64,000 nucleotides of DNA from Alphaproteobacteria bacterium 32-64-14 (GCA_002280725.1 NCEM01000009.1:26863-90862), one strand, 5' to 3'. Shown: positions 1 to 8,627, counted from the first letter of the stretch. Notes: generated by a model not told the origin, from the sequence alone. Numbers and translations are program-made.

Positions 1-159
1 CAGTCCATGCGCTGAGTATGACCTCAGCTTTTTGCCCGGCCGATTCAAAAGGGCTGCGTCCTACAAATTGCGTGGCTAGAACATTGAGTTTGCAGGAGCC
101 GTCGGAAAGTTTTCCTACGGATTGGGGAAGGCTGTTTCCCCGGTTTTGGCATCCTCGCG
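1..159. other. non-coding window edge, no gene recognised
   Basis: I see no convincing gene in this stretch. The long plus-strand reading frame that crosses it continues antisense through cheZ and has no recognisable protein content. The upstream neighbour lies outside the window, so any promoter here cannot be assigned. Confidence 0.4.
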
Positions 160-274
160 GTGTCATTCCGGACGCGCCGCAGGCGCGAGCCGGAAGCCAG
201 GGGCTGCGAGGGCGGAGTGTGTGGCTCCTGGGTTCCAGCTCTACGCGGCAGCGCCGCTTCGGTTGGAATGACAC
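160..274. repeat. REP-like imperfect palindromic element
   Basis: The element is bounded by a perfect 10-base inverted repeat, gtgtcattcc at 160-169 and ggaatgacac at 265-274. The two halves are also partly similar to each other when one is reverse-complemented, for example around the ggaa.ccagg motif. It lies downstream of cheZ in non-coding DNA. Ends of the gtcattcc type are typical of extragenic palindromes in alphaproteobacteria. It resembles in its ends, but is less perfect than, the element at 12777-12885. Confidence 0.6.
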
Positions 275-359
275 TGCTGGTGATGCCGGGCTGGTAAGCA
301 CGACCTCGTGCGTCGACAGGCTCAGATTGCCGGGCGGGCGCGCGGCTGTCCGGAAAGCA

Positions 360-387
360 AAAGGCCCGCTGTTTCCGGCGGGCCTTT
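360..387 (-). terminator. hairpin terminator after cheYZ
   Basis: A 10-bp perfect stem (360-369 with 378-387, aaaggcccgc/gcgggccttt) closes an 8-base loop. Read on the minus strand it follows the cheZ stop by about 36 bases and ends in a short T run (ccttttg). The symmetry means it could work in both directions. Confidence 0.75.
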
Positions 388-422
388 CTTGGTTGGGTCA
401 GCTTTGCGCGCGCCGCGCTGCG

Positions 423-1052
423 CTAGGCGAAGAGGGCGTCGATGTCGTCCTGGGAGGTGGCGGGGCCGTTCATGGCGGGGCCGTTGAGGATGAGTTCGCG
501 GTTGCGTTTTTCCTCGGCGGTTTCGGCAGCGGAGCTGTCTTGTACGCCGAGCGCGCCGGCGAAGCGGGAGACGCGGTCTTCGATATGGCGCAGGGTGGAG
601 ATGACTTTCCGGATGCGTTGACCTGTCAGATCCTGGAAGGAGCAGGCTTCGAACATGCGGAGCATGGCGGCGTCGACTTCGGCCTTGTAGCTGGCGAGGT
701 CCGTAGGCTCGCGGTTCATCACCATCTCGGCTTCCGACATGATGGTCTCGGTGGCGCGTTCGGTGTCGCGCACCACGGCGTCGAGTTGTTGCGAGGCGTC
801 GGGGATGCGGGCGTTGCCGATGTCGTTCGGCTGCAGGCCCGAAATCTCGTCGCGAGTTTTCTGGATGTAGTTGGCGATGTACTGGAACTCGCTGATGATC
901 GAGCGATCCAGCGAGCCGAAGAAGGCCTGCATCGCATCGGCCATCTGGTGCGAGAGGCCGAGGACCTCGACCAGCGGCCGCTCGCGTACGCCGGAGGATT
1001 TCAGCGTGTCGATGGCGGTACGGATCTTGAGAGCTGCTTCACTGGCCGCCAT
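423..1052 (-). CDS. cheZ: CheZ-family CheY-P phosphatase
   Basis: This 209-residue protein is a CheZ-type phosphatase that would dephosphorylate CheY-P to end the chemotaxis signal to the flagellar motor. The active-site motif ACSFQDLTGQRI lies at about residues 136-147, with D141 and Q145 matching the conserved Asp and Gln of E. coli CheZ. Most of the chain looks like a long helical hairpin. The C-terminus, SQDDIDALFA, resembles a CheY-binding peptide. The start codon overlaps the cheY stop by one base (TGATG), so the two are translationally coupled. The length is near that of E. coli CheZ (214). Confidence 0.88.
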   Translation of the reverse strand: MAASEAALKIRTAIDTLKSSGVRERPLVEVLGLSHQMADAMQAFFGSLDRSIISEFQYIANYIQKTRDEISGLQPNDIGNARIPDASQQLDAVVRDTERATETIMSEAEMVMNREPTDLASYKAEVDAAMLRMFEACSFQDLTGQRIRKVISTLRHIEDRVSRFAGALGVQDSSAAETAEEKRNRELILNGPAMNGPATSQDDIDALFA

Positions 1053-1438
1053 CAGAAGTCACCCAGCACGGCCTTGACCTTGCTCTTCAAGGTTTCGGCG
1101 TTGAACGGTTTCACGATGTAGTTGTTCACGCCGGCCTTCTTGGCCGCGATGACGTTTTCGGTTTTCGATTCCGCCGTGATCATGATGAAGGGCGTGGCCT
1201 TCAGCGCCTCGGAGGCGCGGACCTGCTGGAGCAGTTCGAAGCCGGTCATCGGCTCCATGTTCCAGTCGGAGATGACGAGGCCGAACTTGGCGCCGTGCAT
1301 TTTTTCGAGCGCCTGGCGGCCATCCTTGGCCTCTTCGATATTCCTGAACCCGATCTGGGTGAGCAGGTTGCGGATGATCCGGATCATCGTCTGGTAGTCA
1401 TCGACGACAAGGACGGGCATGGACAGGTCTACGGCCAT
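1052..1438 (-). CDS. cheY: CheY-like response regulator
   Basis: This 128-residue protein is a single receiver domain without an output domain, as in CheY. The acidic pair D13-D14, phospho-acceptor D58 (in VISDWNM), T88 (in MITAES) and K110 (in VKPFN) are all present. The sequence around D58 (DWNMEPMTGFELL) is the canonical CheY type. It is the first gene of a two-gene operon with cheZ, and a gggag ribosome-binding site lies upstream of the ATG. Phosphorylated CheY would bind the motor switch, and cheZ next door provides the off-switch. No cheA or receptor genes are in the window. Confidence 0.93.
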   Translation of the reverse strand: MAVDLSMPVLVVDDYQTMIRIIRNLLTQIGFRNIEEAKDGRQALEKMHGAKFGLVISDWNMEPMTGFELLQQVRASEALKATPFIMITAESKTENVIAAKKAGVNNYIVKPFNAETLKSKVKAVLGDF

Positions 1439-1670
1439 AGGCGGGCGGCTCCCAGTAAAGTGCTAATAGCAACATATGGACAGACGCCAAATAATTGGTG
1501 AATCAGGTTCGGGCGCGCCGAAAAGGGCCTGTTGGGACCATCATTTCCCGGGGAAGCCGCATGGGAACCCCGAAAACCGGTTCCCACGCTTCGGCCGGAT
1601 GGACTATGGAGCCCGGTTGTTGGGGTGCGCCGGATTCGGCGGGGAAGTCTGAAGTCGTAAGGAAGCGGGT

Positions 1671-2099
1671 ATGAAACAGGGCAAGACGTTCGCGGATCTC
1701 GCCATCGGGATGCAGATCGCGATCGAGAACACGGTCAGCGAGCAGGACGTGACCGATTTCGCGCGCGTGTCCGGCGACTACAACCCGCTTCACATGGACG
1801 AAGCGTACGCGAAGACGACCCAGTTCAAGGGCCGTATTGCGCATGGCGCGCTGAGCGCGAGTTACATCTCCGCGATCCTGGGCAACGACCTGCCGGGGCC
1901 GGGCGCGGTGTTCATGGAGCTGAACCTGAAATTCGTGCGGCCGGTCCGCATTGGCGACACAGTGATCTCGACGGCCGAAGTGATCGAGATGATCGAGCGC
2001 GGCTATCGCGTGCGGCTGGCCGTGAAGGGTGAAGTCGACGGCAAGGTCTGCATGAAGGGCGAAGCGCTCGTCATGGTTCCCTCGGGAAAGGCCGAATAG
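1671..2099 (+). CDS. MaoC-like (R)-specific enoyl-CoA hydratase
   Basis: This is a 142-residue single hot-dog domain of the MaoC/PhaJ family, which hydrates trans-2-enoyl-CoA to (R)-3-hydroxyacyl-CoA. The hydratase signature FARVSGDYNPLHMDEAYA lies at about residues 30-47, with the catalytic pair D36 and H41, followed by FKGRIAHGALSASYIS. The length matches PhaJ. ribF follows within 5 bases, so the two are probably co-transcribed. The real substrate (polyhydroxyalkanoate or beta-oxidation intermediates) cannot be told from sequence alone. The ATG follows a gtaaggaa ribosome-binding site. Confidence 0.85.
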   Translation: MKQGKTFADLAIGMQIAIENTVSEQDVTDFARVSGDYNPLHMDEAYAKTTQFKGRIAHGALSASYISAILGNDLPGPGAVFMELNLKFVRPVRIGDTVISTAEVIEMIERGYRVRLAVKGEVDGKVCMKGEALVMVPSGKAE

Positions 2100-2103
2100 G
2101 CGG

Positions 2104-3012
2104 ATGCCCAAAAGCCCCGTGCAGAGCGGCGCGGCGATAGCGCTGGGCAATTTCGACGGACTGCACGCCGGGCATCGCGCCGTGATCGAGAGCGCACGGG
2201 CGGCGGGCAAGCGCATTGGCGCGCCGCTGGGCGTTGCGACGTTCGAGCCATCGCCACGCCGGCATTTCCAGCCTGACGCGCCGCCGTTCCGGCTGATGAC
2301 GCCGTTGCGCCGGGCGATCCTGCTGGAGGCGATGGGCGTGGAGCAGGTGCATTTGCTGAAGTTCGATGCGGCGATGGCGGCGATGACGGATCGCGAGTTC
2401 TGCCAGCGCGTGATTATCGATGAGATTGGTACGCGCAGTGTGAGCGTGGGGTTCGACTTCCGGTTCGGGAAGAACCGGATGGGGGATGCGGCGGCGCTGC
2501 AGCGGCTGGGCGCGGAGCTGGGGTTTGGCGTCGATATCGTGGCCGAGGTGAAGGATGGCGGGGAGAAGGTGTCGTCCTCCCGCATCCGCGAGGCGATCGA
2601 GCGCGGCGACATGGACGAGGCGAAGCGCGGGCTGGGCGACTGGTGGACGGTGGACGCTATTGTCGAGCATGGCGAGAAGCGCGGGCGGACGCTGGGCTTT
2701 CCGACGGCGAACATGCAGCTGGGCGAGATCGTGCATCCGGCGCACGGGATCTATGCGGTGCGGACGCTTCTGGAGGGGGAGGAGGACTGGCGGCCGGGAG
2801 TCGCCAATTTCGGGCGGACGCCGACGACGGGGCTGCGCGATCCGCTGCTGGAAGTGATGGTGTTCGATGTGGTTGGGGACTTCTATGGCAAGCGGATGCA
2901 CACGGCGTTCGTGAAGCGCCTGCGGCCGGAGCTGAAGTTCGACACGCTTGAGGCGCTGGTGGACCAGATGCATCGCGACGTGGCGGATGCGCGCGCCGTC
3001 CTTGCCGGATAA
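2104..3012 (+). CDS. ribF: bifunctional riboflavin kinase / FAD synthetase
   Basis: This 302-residue enzyme makes FMN from riboflavin and then FAD. The N-terminal adenylyltransferase domain carries ALGNFDGLHAGHR at about residues 13-25 (nucleotidyl-transferase HxGH motif) and SSSRIREAIERGD near residue 158. The C-terminal riboflavin kinase domain shows TLGFPTANM and GIYAVR, then VANFGRTPT. Length and domain order are normal for bacterial RibF. It lies between the maoC-like gene and ileS. A ribF-ileS-lspA order is common in bacteria, which supports the call. Confidence 0.95.
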   Translation: MPKSPVQSGAAIALGNFDGLHAGHRAVIESARAAGKRIGAPLGVATFEPSPRRHFQPDAPPFRLMTPLRRAILLEAMGVEQVHLLKFDAAMAAMTDREFCQRVIIDEIGTRSVSVGFDFRFGKNRMGDAAALQRLGAELGFGVDIVAEVKDGGEKVSSSRIREAIERGDMDEAKRGLGDWWTVDAIVEHGEKRGRTLGFPTANMQLGEIVHPAHGIYAVRTLLEGEEDWRPGVANFGRTPTTGLRDPLLEVMVFDVVGDFYGKRMHTAFVKRLRPELKFDTLEALVDQMHRDVADARAVLAG

Positions 3013-3026
3013 AGCCCGCCGCTGCT

Positions 3027-3117
3027 ATGACCCGGGGAATGGCCAAGGTGTGGATCATCATGGGTATCGGGCGAATTATGGGCCCGGCGGGCGCGATCTA
3101 GCGCGTTTACCGCCGGG
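3027..3117 (+). promoter_or_regulatory. possible Ile-rich leader ORF and hairpin before ileS
   Basis: Between ribF and ileS an ATG at 3027 opens a 24-codon frame ending TAG at 3099-3101. It contains five isoleucines, two adjacent (VWIIMGIGRIMG). The end of the frame overlaps a stem: cccggcgg at 3083-3090 pairs perfectly with ccgccggg at 3110-3117 around a smaller gcgc stem. A leader peptide rich in the cognate amino acid beside a hairpin is the layout of ribosome-mediated attenuation. No T tract follows the stem, and the ribosome-binding site is weak, so this is a hypothesis. Confidence 0.3.
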
Positions 3118-3164
3118 AAAGTCGTATCCGCCCAAACACTTCCTTTGATCAAGCGACGCCCATC

Positions 3165-6143
3165 ATGACCAAGCCCGAAAAAGACGAGTCAGCGAATCCC
3201 TACCCCAATCCTTATCGGGACACGCTGTTCCTGCCGAAGACCGATTTCCCGATGCGTGGCGGCCTGCCGACGCAGGAGCCTGAGCGGCTGAAGACGTGGG
3301 AAGCGGCCGACATCTATGGCCAGCTGCGCGCCGACGCGAAGAAGCGGAATGCGCCTGCCTTCATGCTGCACGATGGCCCGCCGTATGCGAACGGGCACAT
3401 CCATATCGGCACGTCGATGAACAAGATCCTGAAGGATCTGGTGATCCGCACGCGGCAGATGATGGGTTATGACGCGGACTACGTTCCGGGCTGGGACTGC
3501 CATGGCCTGCCGATCGAGTGGAAGGTCGAGGAAGAATTCCGCGCCGCCGGCAAGCAGAAGCGCGATGTGCCGACGGCGGAGTTTCGTTCGGCGTGCCGCG
3601 CCTATGCGCAGAAGTGGATCGACACGCAGCGGACGGAGTTCAAGCGGCTGGGCGGGGCGGGCAACTGGAGCAATCCGTACCTGACGATGGCGTATTCGTC
3701 GGAAGCGGCGACGGTGAAGGAATTCCTGAAGGTCGCGACCAGCGGTCAGCTGAAGCGCGGCGCCAAGCCGGTGATGTGGTCGCCGGTGGAGCAGACGGCG
3801 CTGGCGGAAGCGGAGATCGAGTACGCCGACCGCAAGGCGAACATGATCTGGGTGAAGTTTCCGGTGCTTGATTGGGGTCGGAGCGAAGGCGACCTAACGC
3901 TGCTGAAAGAGAAGCCGGTTAGCGTCCTGATTTGGACGACGACTCCGTGGACCATTCCCGCAAACCGAGCTGTGTCTTTCAATCCCGCGATTGCCTACGC
4001 GGTGTTCGAAGTCAGCGAGGTCGAAACCGGCGGCGCCTTCACACCTTGGGCGAAGGTTGGGGAACGTATTGTCCTCGCCGAGAAATTGGCGCCCAGCGTT
4101 GAAGTGGCCGCTAAGGCCAAGCTCACCAGAGTCGCGGGTGTGGTTTTTGGAAAGTTCCCAACGCTTCACACCAATAGCGGGGTCAAGGACTACGGCGTCA
4201 CACTCGCTCATCCTCTGCGCAACGCTGGCATCGACGGGTATCAGTTCGACGTGCCGATGCTGGCTGGCGGTCACGTGACGGATGATGCCGGAACGGGCTT
4301 CGTTCACACGGCGCCAAGCCATGGCGAGGACGACTATGAGGTGTGGCTCGCGGCGGGCCATAAGAATTCGGACATCCCGAATACCGTGGACGAGTTCGGG
4401 CGCTACACGAAGGAATGCCCCGGCTTTGAAGGCCTCGCGATCATCGAGCCGGAGGGCAAGAAGCGCGGGCAGGATGGGCCGGCGAACAAGGCGGTGATGG
4501 AGAAGCTGATCGAGGCTGGCAATCTGCTGGCGCGGGGCATGACCACGCTGCGCGATGCTCACTCGTGGCGCTCGAAGGCGCCGGTGATCCGGCGGGCGAC
4601 GGCGCAGTGGTTCATCGCGATGGACCTGCCGCTGAACCATCTGAAGGGCAAGGAAGGCAAGACGCTGCGCGAGCTTTGCCTTGAGGCGATTGCTGCGACG
4701 ACGTTCACGCCGGAGCGTGGACGCCAGCGCATTCAGGCGATGGTGGAGGAGCGGCCGGACTGGCTGATCTCGCGCCAGCGCGCGTGGGGAGTGCCGCTGA
4801 CGCTGTTTGTCGATCGCGAGAGCGGCAAGATCGTGAACACGCCGGAGATGAATGCACGCATCGTGAAGGCGGTTGCCGAAGGCGGCGCCGATGCGTGGTT
4901 TGGCGGCGATGCCGGGGAGCTGTTCGGGCCCGGCTATGATCCCGCGAAGATCGAGAAGGTGAACGACATTCTCGATGTGTGGTTTGACTCAGGGACCACG
5001 CACGCCTTCACGCTGGAAGATCGCGGGCTGAAATGGCCGGCGGATATCTATCTCGAAGGGTCGGACCAGCATCGTGGCTGGTTCCAGTCGTCGCTGCTGG
5101 AAAGCTGCGCGACACGCGGGCGTGCGCCGTATGATGGCATCGTCACGCACGGTTTCGTGCAGGCCGAGGACGGCGAGAAGATGTCGAAGTCGCTCGGCAA
5201 CGTGATCTCGCCGATGGAAGTCTGCGACAAGTTTGGCGCGGATATCCTGCGTATCTGGGTGGCGTCGTCTGACTATGCCGACGATCCAAGCTTTGGCTGG
5301 AACCTGTTCGGCGCCAACAGCGACAGCTATCGCAAGCTGCGCAACACGATGCGTTACCTGCTGGGCGCGCTTGACGGGTTCACGGAAGCTGAGCGCGTGG
5401 CCGTCAGCGAGATGCCGAGCCTGGAGCGGTGGGTGCTGCATCGTCTGGCCGAGTTGGATGAGGTCGTTCGGAGTGCCTACAGCGCCTACGACTTCAAGAA
5501 GGCGTTCCACGAGCTGATGAACTTCTGCGTGGTGGACCTGTCGGCGGTCTATTTCGACATCCGCAAGGACAGCCTCTATTGCGACGCGCCGTCGTCGGTG
5601 CGGCGGCGCGCGGCGCGTACCGTGATGGACGAGGTTTTCACGCGGCTGGCGATCTGGTTTGCGCCGGTGATGGTGTTCACCTGCGAAGAGGCCTGGGAAC
5701 AGCGCCATGCCGGTAAGGAAATGGCCGGCAAGGCGTCCGTCCACCTGCAGCAATTCCCGGTGACCCCGGCCGGATGGCGCGATGAGACGGTCGCTCAGAA
5801 ATGGGACGCGATCTTCAAGGTGCGCAAGGCCGTGACCGAGGCGCTGGAAGTCGAGCGGCGCGAAAAGCGCATCGGCTCCTCGCTTGAGGCGGATGTAACG
5901 GTCACTATCGATGACGCGGCGCTGCGTCAGGCGTTCGACGGGGAGGATGCAGCCGAGGTATTCATCACATCCGGCGCGAATCTCGCCGCTGGAGGGGATG
6001 GTGTCGCAGTTGCATGTTCGCGGGCCGCTGGTTTGAAATGCGCGCGGTCGTGGAAGTATTTCGATCCGGCGAGCGCAGATCCTGAGTTTCCGGATATAAC
6101 CCCGCGGGACGCCTTGGCGGTCCGTGAGTATCGAAGGTCTTGA
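3165..6143 (+). CDS. ileS: isoleucyl-tRNA synthetase
   Basis: This 992-residue class Ia synthetase charges tRNA-Ile. The HIGH signature appears as PPYANGHIHIGT at about residues 67-78. The editing (CP1) domain follows, including TAPSHGEDDY. The KMSKS loop is EDGEKMSKSLGNV at about residues 668-680. The C-terminal region, which carries a zinc ribbon in E. coli, is degenerate: GLKCARSWKYF keeps one Cys of the pattern. The length is somewhat above the E. coli enzyme (938). lspA follows with essentially no gap, so both are probably one transcript. Confidence 0.97.
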   Translation: MTKPEKDESANPYPNPYRDTLFLPKTDFPMRGGLPTQEPERLKTWEAADIYGQLRADAKKRNAPAFMLHDGPPYANGHIHIGTSMNKILKDLVIRTRQMMGYDADYVPGWDCHGLPIEWKVEEEFRAAGKQKRDVPTAEFRSACRAYAQKWIDTQRTEFKRLGGAGNWSNPYLTMAYSSEAATVKEFLKVATSGQLKRGAKPVMWSPVEQTALAEAEIEYADRKANMIWVKFPVLDWGRSEGDLTLLKEKPVSVLIWTTTPWTIPANRAVSFNPAIAYAVFEVSEVETGGAFTPWAKVGERIVLAEKLAPSVEVAAKAKLTRVAGVVFGKFPTLHTNSGVKDYGVTLAHPLRNAGIDGYQFDVPMLAGGHVTDDAGTGFVHTAPSHGEDDYEVWLAAGHKNSDIPNTVDEFGRYTKECPGFEGLAIIEPEGKKRGQDGPANKAVMEKLIEAGNLLARGMTTLRDAHSWRSKAPVIRRATAQWFIAMDLPLNHLKGKEGKTLRELCLEAIAATTFTPERGRQRIQAMVEERPDWLISRQRAWGVPLTLFVDRESGKIVNTPEMNARIVKAVAEGGADAWFGGDAGELFGPGYDPAKIEKVNDILDVWFDSGTTHAFTLEDRGLKWPADIYLEGSDQHRGWFQSSLLESCATRGRAPYDGIVTHGFVQAEDGEKMSKSLGNVISPMEVCDKFGADILRIWVASSDYADDPSFGWNLFGANSDSYRKLRNTMRYLLGALDGFTEAERVAVSEMPSLERWVLHRLAELDEVVRSAYSAYDFKKAFHELMNFCVVDLSAVYFDIRKDSLYCDAPSSVRRRAARTVMDEVFTRLAIWFAPVMVFTCEEAWEQRHAGKEMAGKASVHLQQFPVTPAGWRDETVAQKWDAIFKVRKAVTEALEVERREKRIGSSLEADVTVTIDDAALRQAFDGEDAAEVFITSGANLAAGGDGVAVACSRAAGLKCARSWKYFDPASADPEFPDITPRDALAVREYRRS

Positions 6144-6145
6144 GT

Positions 6146-6718
6146 ATGGCTGTGACGATGGACTGGCTTTCGCGCGAGAAGATCACTCGGGCCTGGCGCT
6201 GGGCGATTCCGCTGATCGTCCTGATCGTGGCGCTCGACCAGCTGTCGAAAGCCTGGGTGCTGGCGACGCCGGACTTCAGGGCGCTGGAATGTCTCGACGT
6301 CCTGACGCGCTGCGGGGGTATCGAACTGTCGCCAGTGATGGATTTCTCCATGACCTGGAACCGGGGCGTCAGCTTTGGCGCCATGCAGGCGGATGGAATC
6401 GCCCGCTGGATACTGTTCGGCCTGATCTCGGTGGTTGCGGTCGGGTTCACGATCTGGCTGCTGCGGGCCGAGCGGAAAACCACTGCGCTGGCGCTGGCGC
6501 TGGTGGTCGGCGGGGCTGTGGGTAACCTGATCGATCGCTTCATTTTCGGTGCGGTCGTTGATTTCATTGACTTTCAGGGCCCGTGGTTCGGTCTGGACCT
6601 GTTCGGCTGGCCGGTGGGGTTCCCGTGGATTTTCAACATTGCAGACGCCGCCATCTCTATTGGCGCCATATTTCTGCTGGTGGATCAGCTTCTGGTCGGA
6701 CGCAAACGGGCAGGCTAG
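6146..6718 (+). CDS. lspA: lipoprotein signal peptidase (signal peptidase II)
   Basis: This is an inner-membrane aspartyl protease of 190 residues that removes signal peptides from diacylglyceryl-modified prolipoproteins. Four hydrophobic segments are visible. The catalytic regions are VGGAVGNLIDRFIFGAVVDF and FNIADAAISIGA, each holding one of the two active-site aspartates. TWNRGVSFG is the family's NxGxxFG motif. I chose the ATG at 6146, just past the ileS stop. A TTG at 6140 and an ATG at 6158 are alternatives. The next gene is a lipoprotein, which is a likely substrate. Confidence 0.93.
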   Translation: MAVTMDWLSREKITRAWRWAIPLIVLIVALDQLSKAWVLATPDFRALECLDVLTRCGGIELSPVMDFSMTWNRGVSFGAMQADGIARWILFGLISVVAVGFTIWLLRAERKTTALALALVVGGAVGNLIDRFIFGAVVDFIDFQGPWFGLDLFGWPVGFPWIFNIADAAISIGAIFLLVDQLLVGRKRAG

Positions 6719-6762
6719 AAGGCTGCTTGAGAATGTCCGCTGACCGCGACAGGAGAATATCA

Positions 6763-7275
6763 GTGAAGCGTTTCGCCTTGATCGGACTTGCCATTGTGGC
6801 CGTGGGCAGCACGGCTGCCTGCAGCACGGCGAGCGGTCCCAACGAATTCCTTGTGGTGGCGAAGCCCCTGCTGACGGTTCCGCCGGAATACAACCTGCGC
6901 CCGCCAGCTCCCGGCCAGGCGCGTCCGCAGGAACTCTCGCCCGAGGCGCAGGCCCGCGTCGCGGTGTTCGGCGTCGATTTCGGTCAGGCCGCGAGCGATG
7001 GCGAGAAGCTGTTCATCCGCGCAGCCGGCGGCGGCGCGACCGAGCGCACCGTGCGCAGCCAGGTGGATTTCGATGCGGCGCAGCTCGTCCGCAAGAACCG
7101 CAACTTCGCGGACATGATCCTCAACTTCGGCGCCGGCCCCGGCCGCGAGCCGATCATCGATCCGGCTGCCGAGGCCGAGCGTCTGCGTGCCGAAGCTGAA
7201 GCCCTGAAAGACGTGACGGGCGCCGGCAAGGTTATGATCCAGCCCAAATCGACGAGCAAGCTGCCGGGTCTGTGA
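6763..7275 (+). CDS. DUF3035 / BamF-like lipoprotein
   Basis: This 170-residue protein starts at a GTG six bases after a clear AGGAGA site (6751-6756). A signal peptide ends in a lipobox-like STAAC-S, giving an N-terminal lipidated Cys. The mature start contains NEFLVVAKPLLTVPPEYNLRPP, the hallmark of DUF3035 proteins, to which the Caulobacter BAM-complex subunit BamF has been assigned (from memory). The C-terminal half is Ala/Glu-rich and low in complexity. Location after lspA fits an outer-membrane lipoprotein. Its stop overlaps the next start (GTGA). The BamF role is inference from family. Confidence 0.78.
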   Translation: MKRFALIGLAIVAVGSTAACSTASGPNEFLVVAKPLLTVPPEYNLRPPAPGQARPQELSPEAQARVAVFGVDFGQAASDGEKLFIRAAGGGATERTVRSQVDFDAAQLVRKNRNFADMILNFGAGPGREPIIDPAAEAERLRAEAEALKDVTGAGKVMIQPKSTSKLPGL

Positions 7276-8627
7276 TACGCGCGTTCGTCTCCGTTATCGT
7301 TCAGGCGGCAAGGCGTGGCGCGGTTGCGCTGTGTCTTGTGGCCGTGACGGGAACGGCGGCCGGACAAGAAGCGGGTGAGTGGAAGCCCGAGACGTTCACG
7401 CTCTCCAACGGAATGACAGCAGTCATCCTGCCGGACCATCGCGCGCCGGTGGTGACGCATGTGTTGTGGTATCGCGTGGGGTCTGCAGACGAGGTGGCGG
7501 GCAAGTCGGGCCTCGCGCACTTTCTCGAGCATCTGATGTTCAAGTCGACGAAGACGATGCCTGCGGGCGAGTACAACCGCGTGGTCGCGCGCAATGGCGG
7601 CCAGATGAATGCGCGCACGTCGTACGACTACACGAACTATTTCTTCCGTGTGGCGCGCGACCGGCTGCCGCTGATGATGCAGCTGGAAGCGGACCGCATG
7701 GTGGCGCTGGCGCTGAATGACCGCGAGGTGTTTGCCGAGCGCAGCGTCGTGCAGGAAGAGCGCCGGCAGGTGGTGGACAGCAATCCCGGCGCGATCCTGG
7801 ACGAGCAGGTGTGGGACAAGCTGTTTGCAGGGCATCCTTACGCCGTGCCGGTGATCGGGCGGATGGAGGAAGTGGCGCGGCTGTCGCGCGGGGACGCGGC
7901 GGACTGGTATCACACCTGGTATGGGCCGGAGAATGCGCTGCTGGTGGTGGCGGGCGATATCACGGCGGGCGAGCTGAGGCCGCTGGCCGAGAGCACGTAC
8001 GGGCAGATCCCGCGGCGGGGCGACCTGAAGGTGCGCGCGTGGCCGGCGGTGACGCCGCTGACGCAGTCTTTCGAGCTGACGCATACGGACCCGAAAATCC
8101 GGCAGGCGACCTGGACGCGGAACTGGATCGGCGTGCCGATGGGCCATGAGGATGCAGAGGCGCTGCAGGTCGCGATGCAGATCCTGGGTGGCGGGCGCAC
8201 GGGGCGGCTCTATCGCGGCATGGTCGAGGGCGGGCAAGCGGTGGCGGCGTATGGTTACAGTTCGGAGATGGAAGCGCCGGGCATCATCGCGGTGTCGGTG
8301 CAGCCCTCGCGCGGCGTGAGCATCGCGGATGCGCAGAGCCGCGCTGCGGCGATCATCGCGGATTTTGGACGCGAGGGGCCAACGGCGGAGGAGCTGTCGC
8401 GCGCCAAGTCCATCATGGCGGCGTCTGCCGTGTTCAGGCGCGACAACCAGCAGCGGCTGGCCGACTGGTACGGCATCATGCTGACGGCGGGCGTGCCGCT
8501 GGAACGTATCGAAGTCTCCGGCGACCGCATCGCTGCGGTGACGCGCGAGGACGTGATGGGCGTGATCACGCGCTATCTGGTGCGTCCGCAGCACGTCGAC
8601 GCCATTCTGCTGCCGGGGGACGAATGA
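7272..8627 (+). CDS. M16 zinc metallopeptidase, active subunit
   Basis: This 451-residue secreted or periplasmic protease of the pitrilysin/MPP family (M16) has an N-terminal signal segment ending near TGTAAGQ. The inverted zinc motif HFLEH is at H83-H87, with E86 as general base, and the third ligand Glu is in VVQEERRQVVDSNPG (about residue 163). A C-terminal M16C domain follows. The GTG start overlaps the stop of the BamF-like gene. The next gene is a paralogue without the zinc motif, so the pair probably forms a heterodimer in which only this chain is catalytic. Confidence 0.92.
   Translation: MIRAFVSVIVQAARRGAVALCLVAVTGTAAGQEAGEWKPETFTLSNGMTAVILPDHRAPVVTHVLWYRVGSADEVAGKSGLAHFLEHLMFKSTKTMPAGEYNRVVARNGGQMNARTSYDYTNYFFRVARDRLPLMMQLEADRMVALALNDREVFAERSVVQEERRQVVDSNPGAILDEQVWDKLFAGHPYAVPVIGRMEEVARLSRGDAADWYHTWYGPENALLVVAGDITAGELRPLAESTYGQIPRRGDLKVRAWPAVTPLTQSFELTHTDPKIRQATWTRNWIGVPMGHEDAEALQVAMQILGGGRTGRLYRGMVEGGQAVAAYGYSSEMEAPGIIAVSVQPSRGVSIADAQSRAAAIIADFGREGPTAEELSRAKSIMAASAVFRRDNQQRLADWYGIMLTAGVPLERIEVSGDRIAAVTREDVMGVITRYLVRPQHVDAILLPGDE

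Noticed and set aside
18..1121. Long plus-strand frame of 367 codons at the window start
   Set aside because: It runs antisense through cheZ and part of cheY, contains no recognisable domain and is explained by GC-rich codon structure on the other strand.
1503..2714. 403-codon minus-strand frame opposite the maoC-like gene and ribF
   Set aside because: It is antisense to two clear genes and shows no domain.
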